Source of the DNA: Caballeronia peredens
GTDB taxonomy: Bacteria > Pseudomonadota > Gammaproteobacteria > Burkholderiales > Burkholderiaceae
NCBI GenBank assembly: GCA_001544595.2
Contig: FCOH02000020.1
Coordinates: forward strand, 1 to 64,000
Length of the DNA: 64,000 nt
Direction: 5' to 3'
In this document: piece by piece, positions 1 through 10,100 of the stretch
Numbering within the stretch: position 1 is the stretch's first letter
Layout: every line of letters begins with the position of its first letter
Position numbers and translations under genes: made by a program
The notes under the pieces: generated by a model
What the model was told of the DNA's origin: nothing
What the model saw: the letters and a program-made list of their open reading frames with translations, nothing else
Database searches by the model: none

Positions 1-230
1 GTGCCGACGCCCGGCCCGACATCGACGATGACGCCCGCGCCTTCGTGCCCGAGAATCGCCGGGAAAATGCCTTCGGGGTCCGCGCCGGAGAGCGTGTAGT
101 AATCGGTATGACAGATGCCCGTCGCCTTCACTTCGATCAGCACTTCGCCCGCGCGCGGGCCTTCGAGATCGACTTCTTCGATCGTCAGCGGTTTTCCGGC
201 TTCCCAGGCGATGGCGGCTCGTGTTTTCAT
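1..230 (-). CDS. frmA: Class III zinc alcohol dehydrogenase / S-(hydroxymethyl)glutathione dehydrogenase, N-terminal part
   Basis: Cut by the window edge; only the first 76 residues are present. The start is ATG at 230 with a GAGGGAAC ribosome binding site directly upstream. The sequence contains the catalytic-zinc segment GICHTD followed by YTLSGADPEGIFP and GHEGAGVIVDVGPGV, which is the signature of class III alcohol dehydrogenases. These oxidise S-(hydroxymethyl)glutathione in glutathione-dependent formaldehyde detoxification in the cytosol. An S-formylglutathione hydrolase gene often follows downstream and would lie outside this window. The family is very well conserved, so the call is firm despite the truncation. 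Confidence 0.9.
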   Translation of the reverse strand, partial: MKTRAAIAWEAGKPLTIEEVDLEGPRAGEVLIEVKATGICHTDYYTLSGADPEGIFPAILGHEGAGVIVDVGPGVG

Positions 231-404
231 GTTCCCTCTTCACGCGGTTTTCGATTAGACGAATCATCGGCCACATCGGCCGGCGGCGGCCCGATGCGCG
301 CCCGCGCTGGCGAAAATGCAGTGCATGTTGGCCGAAGGTCGGTGCGCACAGGCTTCATGCAGGCGCGCTAAGCTAGAACGATGCGCTCGCGTCGAGAGGA
401 CGTC

Positions 405-1121
405 ATGAGTCGAATGGAAGGGTTTGCCCAAAGCCGATGGCTCGCGGATGCACGCGAGGAAATCGCCGCCGCGCTGCGAACGTCGGACGAAGCGTGGCTT
501 CAGGACATGAGCATGCGCTGGGGATGCCGCCTCGCCATGCTCGTCGCCGATTTCGGCGTGCGCGTGATGTTGCGCGACGACGGCATTGTTATGAAGGTTG
601 AGTTGCCCGTCGATGTCGCAGGTGCACCGTTCGATCCGTCGCTCGACTTCGACGATCACACGGCGGATTCGCTGACGCGTGCCGCCTGGATCAAGCTCGC
701 GAAATTCGAAGACCTCGCGACCGCGGTGCTCGAAGCGAGCGCGCTGATCGCGGGCCACGCGAAGTGCGACGCCTGCCGCGACACGATAGCCGGCTGGCGG
801 CAGATGCTCTACGCGGCGAACGAGTGGCCGAGAGACGAAGCGGATGCCTATGTCGGCCACGCGTGCCGCGAGATCCTGAAACGGTTCATGCACCTCGCAT
901 CGTGCGCGACGGACGGCCGCCAGTTCGAACTCGCGCGCGCGGGCGATTACGCAGAGACGTGGTTCGAGTTCGAGCATTTCTGCGCGAACGTCGAGGCGCA
1001 ACCGGTGACCGAATGGGGTCGCAAATATCGGAATCAGGAAGCCGTTCCGGCGGAGACGGCGACACTTCGACCGGTTCAGCGCGCGTATGACATCGAGGCG
1101 GGAACGCGGTCCGTCATCTGA
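405..1121 (+). CDS. Hypothetical protein, cytosolic
   Basis: A 238-residue protein I do not recognise. The start at 405 (MSRMEGF) is preferred over the in-frame ATG at 381 because a GAGAGGA ribosome binding site at 394-400 sits just before it. There is no signal peptide or membrane segment. It is mixed alpha/beta in character, with several Trp residues and a CDAC pair near residue 125. An overlapping open frame on the other strand is Arg/His-rich and looks like a shadow, so this strand is the better choice. It lies divergent from the alcohol dehydrogenase gene. Confidence 0.55.
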   Translation: MSRMEGFAQSRWLADAREEIAAALRTSDEAWLQDMSMRWGCRLAMLVADFGVRVMLRDDGIVMKVELPVDVAGAPFDPSLDFDDHTADSLTRAAWIKLAKFEDLATAVLEASALIAGHAKCDACRDTIAGWRQMLYAANEWPRDEADAYVGHACREILKRFMHLASCATDGRQFELARAGDYAETWFEFEHFCANVEAQPVTEWGRKYRNQEAVPAETATLRPVQRAYDIEAGTRSVI

Positions 1122-1174
1122 TCAGGCGCAGACGGGAGATGCCGAGAAGTGAATTGAAACGAAGCGTCGGCTGA

Positions 1175-1612
1175 TCAGAAACCGCGGCGCATGAGAAAGG
1201 TCATGCCCTTTTCGCGATCGTGATTCACGCCGAGTTGGGGATTAGCCTGAAAATGCCATTCGTCGCCTTCGCTTGCAAGGTCGTTTCGGGACTTTTCAGG
1301 ATTCTGCAAGGAATAGGGAGAAAGCGCCTGCGGATATCGGCGATTTTCCGGCTCGAACCGCGGACCCAGTTCCGCTCCCGATAACGATGTCACCGCCGTC
1401 GATTTCCCGCCGGTGCCGTAGGAAAAGCGGGCGTGAACCGTGCGAACGGAACGAATGCCGGCGGTCGAGACGACTGCGGGATACGGGAAAAACACCATAC
1501 CGGCCGCCGCGCGTTCCAGCGGAAGCAAACGCGCCTGCTCATTGGCTGAAGCAAAGCCACCGACGAGACAAATAACGCCGGCGATCCAGATTCTCGCGAT
1601 ATGACGTGTCAT
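1175..1612 (-). CDS. Small exported protein of unknown function
   Basis: 145 residues starting at ATG 1612. The first 24 residues form a typical Sec signal peptide (MTRH then a hydrophobic IWIAGVICLVGGFASA core) with a likely cut after ASA. The mature part is polar with many Ser, Arg and Pro, and no cysteines. I recognise no domain. It probably sits in the periplasm or on the outer surface. It is convergent with the preceding gene and has the same orientation as the TonB receptor upstream of it, from which 206 bases separate it. Confidence 0.5.
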   Translation of the reverse strand: MTRHIARIWIAGVICLVGGFASANEQARLLPLERAAAGMVFFPYPAVVSTAGIRSVRTVHARFSYGTGGKSTAVTSLSGAELGPRFEPENRRYPQALSPYSLQNPEKSRNDLASEGDEWHFQANPQLGVNHDREKGMTFLMRRGF

Positions 1613-1776
1613 CGAATGCCTGCGAAACGCTGCAAATGATTTCCGGCACTACGCGTTCAGGATACTTCCTTTATTGAGATACGATTTATTTAATCGTCAT
1701 TTTCGTGGTAAATCAGCCACTATTCCGGTGGCCGAACCGATTTCAATTCTTTCGATATCCTGAATCAGTCATATTG

Positions 1777-1810
1777 CGATGCAGCGATTTTTTTGAGAAT
1801 CGCTGCATCG
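1777..1810. terminator. Perfect 13-bp inverted repeat downstream of the TonB receptor gene
   Basis: CGATGCAGCGATT at 1777-1789 is matched exactly by its reverse complement at 1798-1810, with an 8-base loop. It starts 8 bases past the receptor stop codon, so on the minus strand it would fold at the 3' end of that mRNA. No U-run follows it on the minus strand, so it may protect the mRNA end rather than act as a classical intrinsic terminator. Confidence 0.5.
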
Positions 1811-1818
1811 TCCGATAC

Positions 1819-4005
1819 TCAGAAATCGCTTCTCACCGTCAACATCACATTACGCCGATCCCCGAAGACGCTATAAAACGTCCCCGGCGGACGCACGTAA
1901 TACTCGCGATCGAAGATATTGTTCAACTGCAGCGATGCCTCGATATGCTTGTTGAACCGATACCCAATCTGCGCATTGAATATCGCGTACGCGCCCTGCT
2001 CCACGCCGCGCGAAATCCGCGTCTGCGCCAGCATGCCGCCGCCGATCGAAACGCCGCTCAGCATGCCCTGTGCAAAGCGGTAATTCGTCCACAGCTTGAA
2101 GAGATGCTTCGGGTCCGTGCCGTCGCTGAGATTCGGCGCGTCGTTGTCGTAGTGAACGTTCAGATACGTGTAGCCCGCGAACACATTCCAGTTCGGCAGC
2201 AATTGCCCCGCCACCTCCAATTCGACACCCTGATCGCGTGACTTGCCGCCTGGAATCGCGCCGGTCGGATGATCCGGATCGGTCACCGCGCGATTGTTGT
2301 CGTTGATGCGAAACGCCGCCACCGTCGCCGACAGGCGGTCGTTCAGGAAACTGCCCTTCAGCCCCGCCTCGTACTGTTCGCCGGTGCGCGGCGGCAGCCC
2401 GATTCCCGCGAACGTCACGGCCGTCTGCGCCGCCACGAACTTCGAATAGTTCGCATATGCCGTGAGCCACGGCACGATGTCGTACACCACGCCCGCAGAC
2501 GGCAGGAAGCGGTGATTCAACTGCGCCTGCGTGCTCCAGTCGCTCGCGTCCGGAAGGAAGGTTTGTCCCTGTTGCTGGAAGAAATCGAGCCGCGCGCCGA
2601 GCACGAGCGACAGCGGCTTCGTCAGATGTACCCGCGCCTGCGTATAGAACCCGTATTGCTCGATGCGATTGTTCGCGCCGTACGTGAACGGCACATCGAC
2701 GTGCGGTACCGCGTTGGGATCGAACAGGCTGAACGTGCCGTTCGCGAACGGGCCGTCGACGGCCGCGAATCCCGACTGCTGCGTATTCGTCAGCAGCGAA
2801 TAGTTCATGCCGAACGTCAGCGTGTGCGTCTGCCCGAACAACTGCACCGGACCCGACACGTTGGTGTCCGCGCCGAACCAGTCATAGGTGCTGCGCTGCC
2901 GCTGATCGCCATAGAACGTGAGACCGTCGGCCGTCGCGCCCGGACCCGCATACGCATAGTCGCCCTTGGCCAATTCATGTCGATAGAACAGGTTCGTCTG
3001 CGACTTCCAGCCGTTCTCGAAGCGATGCACGAGATTCGCGTTGACCTCCTGAATCGATGTGTACGAGTAGTTCCAGCTCGGCGAAAAATTCTGCGAGTAC
3101 GAACTCGGCACGCGGCCGATCAGCGCGGTCTGGTCGTCGTTCACCACGCCACTCGCGCCGTAGTCGAGACCGTTGATCGGATTGACCTGATAGCCCGCGG
3201 AGAGCGAGAGCGTCGTGCGCGGCGCGAAGTCGTAGTCGAGCGCGGCGTAAGCCATCGCTTCCTTCTCGCGCTTGCGGTCGATCGACTGCAGCGCATCGCT
3301 GCCGACGATCACCGCGCGGCCGCGCAACGTGCCTTCCTTGTTGAGCGGCCCGGTGACGTCGAGCACCTGGCGCACGCTGCCGAAAGAACCGATCTGCGTC
3401 TCGGTCGATACATGGAACTGGTCGAGCGGACGCTTGCGCACGAGATTCACCGTGCCGCCCGGCTCGCCCGTGCCGTCCATCACGCCGGACGGTCCGCGCA
3501 GCACCTCGACGCGGTCGTACATCGCGAGATCGAACTGCTGGAGATATTGCAGTCCACCGACGGTCGACACGCCGTCGAACTCGATGCCGAGCAGATTGCC
3601 GCGCGCCTTGAAGTACGCGGTGCCGTCGCCGTAATCGACCGCCTGCACGCCCGGCACGTAGCGCAGCGCGTCTTCGAGCGTCGACATGTTCTGGTCGTCC
3701 ATGCGCTGGCGCGTCAGCACCGAGACGGAGTAAGGAATCTCCCGGATCGCCTGCGGCGTCTTGCCGGCGACGGTCGCGACCTTCGCGCGATACGAATCAC
3801 TGCCCTCGGTGAGCGCGTCCGCCTGCGCGCTCACGACGACAGGCGGCAAGGCATTCCCCGACGACGACGCGTCCGCCTGCGCCCGCGCGAAGGCCGGCCA
3901 CGCCGCGACGAGCGCAATGGCGAGCGGCGTCAGGGCCGACGTGAAATGCCCGACCCCCGCGAATGACGCGCGCCGGGCGCCGGGCTGGTCTTTGGTCTTG
4001 TTCAT
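1819..4005 (-). CDS. TonB-dependent siderophore receptor
   Basis: 728 residues from ATG 4005; the frame stays open to 4182, but the start at 4005 (MNKTKDQ) gives a proper signal peptide ending in FARAQA. Next come an N-terminal plug with the TonB-box region near VVVSAQAD, the plug motifs SVSVLTRQRM and DRVEVLRGPSGVMDG, then a 22-strand-type barrel ending in the outer-membrane C-terminus VRSDF. The RGP and EPGGTVNLVRKRP motifs are typical of FhuE/FpvA-like ferric siderophore receptors. It imports ferric siderophore across the outer membrane using TonB energy. It is divergent from an AraC gene, with a Fur-box-like site between them, so it is probably iron-repressed and possibly activated by the AraC protein when its siderophore is present. 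The substrate cannot be read from the sequence. Confidence 0.93.
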   Translation of the reverse strand: MNKTKDQPGARRASFAGVGHFTSALTPLAIALVAAWPAFARAQADASSSGNALPPVVVSAQADALTEGSDSYRAKVATVAGKTPQAIREIPYSVSVLTRQRMDDQNMSTLEDALRYVPGVQAVDYGDGTAYFKARGNLLGIEFDGVSTVGGLQYLQQFDLAMYDRVEVLRGPSGVMDGTGEPGGTVNLVRKRPLDQFHVSTETQIGSFGSVRQVLDVTGPLNKEGTLRGRAVIVGSDALQSIDRKREKEAMAYAALDYDFAPRTTLSLSAGYQVNPINGLDYGASGVVNDDQTALIGRVPSSYSQNFSPSWNYSYTSIQEVNANLVHRFENGWKSQTNLFYRHELAKGDYAYAGPGATADGLTFYGDQRQRSTYDWFGADTNVSGPVQLFGQTHTLTFGMNYSLLTNTQQSGFAAVDGPFANGTFSLFDPNAVPHVDVPFTYGANNRIEQYGFYTQARVHLTKPLSLVLGARLDFFQQQGQTFLPDASDWSTQAQLNHRFLPSAGVVYDIVPWLTAYANYSKFVAAQTAVTFAGIGLPPRTGEQYEAGLKGSFLNDRLSATVAAFRINDNNRAVTDPDHPTGAIPGGKSRDQGVELEVAGQLLPNWNVFAGYTYLNVHYDNDAPNLSDGTDPKHLFKLWTNYRFAQGMLSGVSIGGGMLAQTRISRGVEQGAYAIFNAQIGYRFNKHIEASLQLNNIFDREYYVRPPGTFYSVFGDRRNVMLTVRSDF

Positions 4006-4196
4006 TGCGTTGAACCCACTGTTGTTAAAGGCTGAGCGGCATCCTTCCGGCACGTGGCGGATGTCCGTACTTTTTTGGGGAACGGTCTTTGTCTTGACGC
4101 GCTGCTGCGGCGCGCTCGGTCGCGGCATCGATCGACAGCCGCGTGTTGCTTCGATGAAAATCTCGCCCGACGCGCGGTTCAAGCCTGCTCGCTCGT

Positions 4197-4216
4197 ATAA
4201 TGAGAAGCATTCTTGA
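4197..4216. promoter_or_regulatory. Fur-box-like site between TonB receptor and AraC gene
   Basis: The sequence AATGAGAAGCATTCTT inside this interval is close to the Fur consensus pattern AATGATAATCATT. It lies in the 353-base gap (4006-4358) between divergent genes, about 190 bases before the receptor start. The rest of the gap holds no gene I can support. A similar site lies before the second TonB receptor at 19413-19432, which strengthens the call. Confidence 0.5.
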
Positions 4217-4358
4217 TTAACTCGATGATTTCGCGCTGCGCCTTTTCAGGCAAGGAGAATAGCGGTTCACCTTCCTGAAAGGCCGACATCGGATAACGAA
4301 TTTTGGACAACATGAGGCCATTTCCCGATATCGACCGAGCCGCGCTCCGGTGTCCGCG

Positions 4359-5144
4359 ATGAAGGAATTCCTGCTCAGACGCTATCCGGCGACGCGCGAT
4401 CCGCTGCCGCGGCAGGTCGTCGCGTCCGTGCTGCACTACCGGCACGGCGAGCGCGCGACGTGGCATCAGCATCAGCACGGACAACTCGTGTTCGCCGTGC
4501 GCGGTGTTCTGCGCGCGCTCACGCCCGCGCGCACATGGACGCTGCCGCAATCGCGCGCGCTGTGGCTGCCGTCGGATGTCGATCACGAACTGCACGCCGT
4601 CGGCGACACGGATTTGTGCAACGTCTATATCGAGCCCGGCGCGTTTCCGTGGCCATGGCGCGAACCGGCGGTCATCGGCGCGACGGCCCTCATGCGCGAA
4701 CTCGCGATCACCTTGAGCGCGGAAGGCTGGGAATACGCGACGGGCAGCCGCGCGGCGTTATCGGCACCGCTGCTGCTCAAGGTGCTCGCCGACACACACG
4801 CGATGCAGGAGCCCGGCGTGCCGCTGCCGCGCGATGCACGGCTGCTGAAAATCTGCGAGCACATGATGAACGCGCCCGGGACGGAGCAATCGCTCGATTT
4901 CTGGGGCGAGCAATTCGGCGCGAGCGGCCGCACGCTGGCACGGCGTTTCAAGCTGGAGACGGGTTTGACGTTCGGTGCGTGGCGCCAGCAGATGCGCGTC
5001 TCGGAAGCGATGACGCGTCTCGCGCTCGGCCAATCGGTCGCGCGAGTGTCGGCGGATCTGGGCTACAGCACGGCGAGCGCGTTCATCGCAATGTTCCGGC
5101 AGGTGACCGGCGAGTCGCCGCAGCGCTATCTCGCGAGCAAATGA
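4359..5144 (+). CDS. AraC-family transcriptional regulator with cupin N-terminus
   Basis: 261 residues from ATG 4359; an in-frame GTG at 4350 is an alternative, and neither has a clear ribosome binding site. The N-terminal half is a cupin-like sensor domain (WHQHQHGQLVFAV, LPSDVDHELH), and the C-terminal 100 residues form the paired AraC helix-turn-helix (TLARRFKLETGLTFGAWRQQ, VSADLGYSTASAFIAMFRQ). It closely resembles the AraC protein at 19541-20326, and both lie divergent from a TonB receptor. It is therefore probably the local activator of receptor 1819-4005, although the ligand is unknown. Confidence 0.9.
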   Translation: MKEFLLRRYPATRDPLPRQVVASVLHYRHGERATWHQHQHGQLVFAVRGVLRALTPARTWTLPQSRALWLPSDVDHELHAVGDTDLCNVYIEPGAFPWPWREPAVIGATALMRELAITLSAEGWEYATGSRAALSAPLLLKVLADTHAMQEPGVPLPRDARLLKICEHMMNAPGTEQSLDFWGEQFGASGRTLARRFKLETGLTFGAWRQQMRVSEAMTRLALGQSVARVSADLGYSTASAFIAMFRQVTGESPQRYLASK

Positions 5145-5151
5145 AGAGGCG

Positions 5152-5775
5152 TCATTCGGCGCTGCCGCCCAGCGCGACGCGCCGGAAAAACTGCGCGAGC
5201 ACGTCTTGCGCGAACTGCGCCGGCACCGATTGCGGGTCCGACGAATAGAAGAACTGCACGCCGTCGCACAGCGCGATCAGGCCGAGCGCCATTTGTTCCG
5301 CGGGCATCGTGAGCGGCGTGCCCACGCGCTCCGAGAACGCCTTGATGTAATCAGTTGTCGTCTGCCGCAACTCGCGCATGAGTGCGTTGAAATTCGCGCG
5401 GAAGGCCGGGTCGCGGCTCGCATGCAGCTTGGCTTCGACCCACAGCAGAAAGCACGCGTTGTTCTGGTAGCACTCGCTGTAGTACTGCAGCACGCGCGCC
5501 TCGAGATCGGCGCGCGAAGCCTGGGCGTCTTCGAAGATGGTCGAGAGCCGCTGCATGATGGTGTCGTGATCGCGCTTGAGCACTTCGAGCAGCAACTCGG
5601 CCTTGCTGCCGAAATTCGAATAAAACGCGCCGCGCGTGTAGCCCGCGTCGGCGGCGACATCCTCGACGCTCGCCGCGCCGAATCCCTTCTTGATGAATAT
5701 CGCCTGCGCAGCATCGAGCAGGCGCTGACGCGTCTGATCACGGCTCTGCTCGCGGGTGAGGCGTACGGGTTTCAT
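5152..5775 (-). CDS. TetR/AcrR-family repressor of the adjacent RND efflux operon
   Basis: 207 residues from ATG 5775. The N-terminal helix-turn-helix spans about residues 12-58 (ARLLDAAQAIF-like start, then VAADAGYTRGAFYSNFGSKAELL), followed by an all-helical ligand-binding and dimerisation domain. The TRGAFYSNF motif and AcrR-type size are those of efflux-pump repressors. The gene is divergent from the RND operon starting at 6039, and a short inverted repeat at 5821-5840 lies in between. The likely role is repression of the pump and of itself until a drug-like ligand binds. The gene ends 7 bases past the AraC stop, tail to tail. Confidence 0.9.
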   Translation of the reverse strand: MKPVRLTREQSRDQTRQRLLDAAQAIFIKKGFGAASVEDVAADAGYTRGAFYSNFGSKAELLLEVLKRDHDTIMQRLSTIFEDAQASRADLEARVLQYYSECYQNNACFLLWVEAKLHASRDPAFRANFNALMRELRQTTTDYIKAFSERVGTPLTMPAEQMALGLIALCDGVQFFYSSDPQSVPAQFAQDVLAQFFRRVALGGSAE

Positions 5776-5820
5776 GCCCGAAGTGTAGCATCGGCGAGCT
5801 TACAAATCCGGCTTTGCATT

Positions 5821-5840
5821 CAGATACAAGTGTGTATTAG
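5821..5840. promoter_or_regulatory. Candidate TetR operator
   Basis: ATACA at 5824-5828 and TGTAT at 5833-5837 form a perfect inverted repeat with a 4-base centre, with partial matches continuing outward. It lies 46 bases before the TetR start codon and about 200 bases before the pump operon, a usual place for an AcrR-type operator serving both directions. Confidence 0.4.
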
Positions 5841-6038
5841 AATTCATGTCGTATTTGCGTCCGGTTTGTCGAAACCCTTGTCAGACGAGGCTTTCAGGCT
5901 GATTAACGGCCCACTCCGTTTTGGCTCGTTCTCGAAAATGCTCGCCGGACCCGCTGTTTCCCTGCTTCGTTGACGAATGGCGCGACCCGGTTTTCGCGGC
6001 GCGCGCACACGCATGCCCTTGCGGGCGCCGAGGTTTCC

Positions 6039-7169
6039 GTGAAGCTCTTCCCAACACGCGCGCCGGCTGTCGTGCGCGCGGCTTTTCTCCCGATCATCTG
6101 CATTTCGCTCGCCGCCTGCCAGCGCCACGAAGCCGCCGCTCCCGCGCCGCGCCCGGTCGTCGCGGTCGAGGCGAAAACGGACGGCCAAGCGGATACGTCG
6201 ACGTTGCCGGGCCAGATCCAGTCGCGCTATTCGACGCCGCTGTCCTTTCGCATCAACGGCAAGATTCTCGAGCGCCGCGTGCGGCTCGGCGACACTGTGA
6301 AGGCAGGACAGATCGTCGCGCGGCTCGACCCCACCGACGCCGAGAAGAACAGCGCCAGCGCCCGCGCGCAACTCGACGCCGCCGAGCATCAGCTCGTCTA
6401 CGCGAAGCAGCAGCTCGACCGCGATCGCGCGCAGGCCGCCGAAAGTCTCATCGCGCCCGCGCAACTCGAACAGACGCAAAACGCCTACGCTGCCGCGCTC
6501 GCACAGCGCAATCAGGCGCAGCAGCAGGCGGGACTCGCCGGTGACCAGTTGCGCTACGCGACGCTCGCCGCCGATCACGCGGGCGTCATCACTGCCGAGC
6601 AGGCGGATACCGGGCAGAACGTGACGTCGGGGCAAGCCGTCTACACGCTCGCATGGAGCGGCGACATCGACGTGACCTGCGACGTGCCCGAGGCAGCGCT
6701 CGCCGCGTTCGCCGTCGGACACGAAGCCAGCGTGACGCTCGCGGCCCTCCCCGCGCAAACCTTCAAGGCGCGGGTGCGCGAACTCTCCCCCGCAGCGGAC
6801 ACGCAGAGCCGCACCTGGCGCGCGAAGCTCACGCTCGAAGCGCCGACGCCCGACGTGCGCCTCGGCATGACAGCAAACGTCGCGTTCGCCGCGGTGAACG
6901 GTGCGAACGGCGCAAAGGGCGCGTTCACGGTTCCGTCGACGGCGCTGTTCCACGACAACGGCCATCCCGCCGTGTGGATCGTGAAAAAGCCCGGCGATTC
7001 GCTCGAACTTCGGCGCGTGGAAGTCGCGCGTTACGGCGAGCGCACGGTGACGATCGCGAGCGGCATCGCGGCCGGCGAGCGCGTCGTGTGGCAGGGCGTG
7101 CATACGGTTTCGGCGGGCGAAAAAGTGCGCGTCGTGGCGCCGCTGCATCCCGAGGACTTCGCGTCATGA
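6039..7169 (+). CDS. RND efflux periplasmic adaptor (membrane fusion protein), lipoprotein
   Basis: 376 residues. The GTG start at 6039 is chosen over an in-frame ATG at 5970 because GAGG stands 5 bases before it and it yields a clean lipoprotein signal ending in SLAAC, with the lipidated Cys at residue 27. The body has the lipoyl half-motifs around VKAGQIVARLDPTD, a coiled-coil hairpin of about residues 105-170 rich in Ala, Gln and Asp, then beta-barrel and membrane-proximal domains. It bridges the inner-membrane pump and the outer-membrane channel. Its stop overlaps the pump start as ATGA, so translation is probably coupled. Confidence 0.92.
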   Translation: MKLFPTRAPAVVRAAFLPIICISLAACQRHEAAAPAPRPVVAVEAKTDGQADTSTLPGQIQSRYSTPLSFRINGKILERRVRLGDTVKAGQIVARLDPTDAEKNSASARAQLDAAEHQLVYAKQQLDRDRAQAAESLIAPAQLEQTQNAYAAALAQRNQAQQQAGLAGDQLRYATLAADHAGVITAEQADTGQNVTSGQAVYTLAWSGDIDVTCDVPEAALAAFAVGHEASVTLAALPAQTFKARVRELSPAADTQSRTWRAKLTLEAPTPDVRLGMTANVAFAAVNGANGAKGAFTVPSTALFHDNGHPAVWIVKKPGDSLELRRVEVARYGERTVTIASGIAAGERVVWQGVHTVSAGEKVRVVAPLHPEDFAS

Positions 7170-10100
7170 GCGACACTCGCGAAGACGACAACGCGCATCG
7201 CCACGAAGAAGGCCGCTTCAATCTCTCCGCGTGGGCATTGCGGCATCGCGCGCTCGTCGTGTTCCTCATTTCGATGGCGACGATCTTCGGCATCCTCGCG
7301 TATACGCGGCTCGCGCAATCGGAAGATCCGCCGTTCACGTTCCGTGTGATGGTGATCCGCACCTTCTGGCCGGGCGCGACCGCGCGTCAGGTGCAGGAGG
7401 AAGTGACCGATCGCATCGCGCGCAAACTGCAGGAAACGCCGTACACGGATTTCATGCGCAGCTACTCGCGCCCGGGCGAATCGCTGCTGTTCTTCCAGAT
7501 GAAGGACTCCGCGCCCGCGAAGGACGTGCCCGAGGAGTGGTATCAGATCCGCAAGAAAGTGGGCGATATCGCCGCGACCCTGCCGCCGGGCGTGCAAGGC
7601 CCGTTCTTCAACGACGAGTTCGGCGACGTCTACACGAACATCTATGCGCTCGAAGGCGACGGCTTCTCGCCCGCGCAACTGCATGATTACGCCGATGCCC
7701 TGCGCACCGTGCTGCTGCGCGTGCCGGGCGTCGCGAAGGTCGATTACTTCGGCGATCAGGAAGAACGCGTCTATGTCGAGATTCCCAATACGACGCTGAC
7801 GCGCCTGAACATCTCGCCGCAGCAGATCGCGCAGGCCATCGACGGACAGAACGCCGTCTCGCCCGCCGGCGTGCTCACTACGCCCAACGACCGCGTGTTC
7901 GTGCGCCCGAGCGGCCAGTTCAAAAGCATCGACGCACTCGCCGATACGCTCATTACCGTGAACGGGCGCTCGTTCCGTCTCGGCGATATCGCCACGATCA
8001 AACGCGGCTATATCGATCCGCCCGCCACGCAGATGCGCTCGGCGGACACGCCCGTGCTCGGCATCGGCATTTCGATGCAGCCGGGCGAAGATGTCGTGCG
8101 TCTCGGCAAGTCGCTCGACGAAGCCATGCTCAAGTTGCGCGCGCAACTGCCGGCGGGACTGAAGCTGACGGAAGTGTCCAGCATGCCGCACGCGGTCTCG
8201 CATTCCGTCGACGACTTTCTCGAAGCGGTGGCCGAAGCGGTCATCATCGTGCTGATCGTGAGTCTGGTGTCGCTCGGCGTGCGCACGGGCATGGTCGTCG
8301 TGATCTCGATTCCGATCGTGCTCGCCGTCACCGCGCTCTTCATGTACCTGTTCGATATCGGCCTGCACAAGGTGTCGCTCGGCACGCTGATTCTCGCGCT
8401 CGGCCTGCTCGTCGATGACGCGATCATCGCCGTCGAAATGATGGCCGTGAAGCTCGAACAAGGCTGGAGCCGCGCGCGCGCCGCCGCGTTCGCGTACACG
8501 AGCACCGCGTTCCCGATGCTCACCGGCACCCTCGTCACGGTCGCGGGCTTTCTGCCGATCGCGCTCGCCAAGTCGAGCACCGGCGAATACACGCGCTCGA
8601 TCTTCGAAGTCTCGGCGATCGCGCTGATTGCTTCGTGGCTCGCGGCGGTCGTGCTGATCCCGTTGCTCGGCTACAAGCTGCTGCCCGAGCGCAAGAAGGA
8701 AGCGCATCTGCCCGACGACCACGAACACGACATCTACGACACGAAGTTCTACGGACGCCTGCGCCGCTGGGTCGGCTGGTGCGTGGAGCGACGCTTCGTC
8801 GTGCTGGTCATCACGGTCGTGCTGTTCGTCATCGCGATGGCGGGCTTCACGCTCGTGCCGCAGCAGTTCTTCCCGAGCTCGGACCGGCCCGAACTGCTGA
8901 TCGACGTCAGATTGCAGGAAGGCGCCTCGTTCGACGCGACCTTGCGCGAAGCGAAGCGCCTCGAAACCGCGCTGAAAGGCCGGGCGGAAATCGATCATGT
9001 CGTGAGCTTCGTCGGCACCGGCGCGCCGCGCTTCTATCTGCCGCTCGATCAGCAATTGCCGACGCCGAACTTCGCGCAATTCGTCGTCACGGCGAAGTCG
9101 GTGGAAGCGCGCGAGGAACTCGCCCGCTGGCTCGACCCGATGCTGCGCGAGCGCTTTCCCGCCGTGCGCACGCGCCTGTCGCGACTGGAAAACGGTCCGC
9201 CGGTCGGCTTTCCGGTGCAGTTCCGCGTGAGCGGCGACGACATCGGCACGGTGCGCCATATCGCCGAACAGGTCGCGGCCGACATGCGCGCCGACGCACG
9301 CACGACCAACGTGCAGTTCGACTGGGACGAGCCTTCGGAACGATCGGTGCGCTTCGAGATCGATCAGCAGAAGGCGCGCGATGCGGGCGTCACGTCGCAG
9401 GACGTGTCGAGCTTTCTCGCGATGACGCTCACCGGCACCACCGTCACGCAATATCGCGAGCGCGACAAGCTCATCAGTGTCGACTTGCGCGCGCCGCGCG
9501 AGGAGCGTGTCGATCCGTCGCGCCTCGCCGCGCTCGCCATGCCGACGCCGCACGGCCCGGTGCCGCTGGGCGCGCTCGGGCGCGTCGTCGATACGCTCGA
9601 ATACGGCGTGATCTGGGAACGCGACCGGCAGCCCACCATCACCGTGCAGTCCGACGTGAAAGGCAACGCGCAGGGCATCGACGTGACGCAGGCCATCGAC
9701 AAGAAACTGGATGCGATTCGCCACGCGCTGCCGGTGGGCTATCGCATCGAAGTGGGCGGGCCGGTGGAGGAAAGCGGCAAGGGCCAGGCGTCGATCAACG
9801 CGCAGCTTCCGGTGATGGTGATCGTCGTGCTGACGCTGCTGATGATCCAGTTGCAGAGCTTCTCGCGCGTGATGATGGTCGTGCTCACGGCGCCGCTCGG
9901 GCTGATCGGCGTCGTGGTGACGCTGCTCGCGTTCGGCAAGCCGTTCGGCTTCGTCGCGATGCTCGGCGTGATCGCGATGTTCGGCATCATCATGCGCAAC
10001 TCGGTGATTCTCGTCGATCAGATCGAGCAGGACATCGCTTCGGGACACAAGCGGTTCGACGCGATCATCGGGGCGACGGTGCGGCGCTTCCGGCCAATCA

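Noticed and set aside
264..1001. Minus-strand frame of 245 codons
   Set aside because: It overlaps the better plus-strand gene at 405-1121, lacks a good ribosome binding site and is rich in Arg and His.
7031..10048. Open minus-strand frame of 1005 codons
   Set aside because: It lies opposite the RND pump gene and is made mostly of Arg, His, Asp and Glu, as expected for the antisense of a GC-rich gene.
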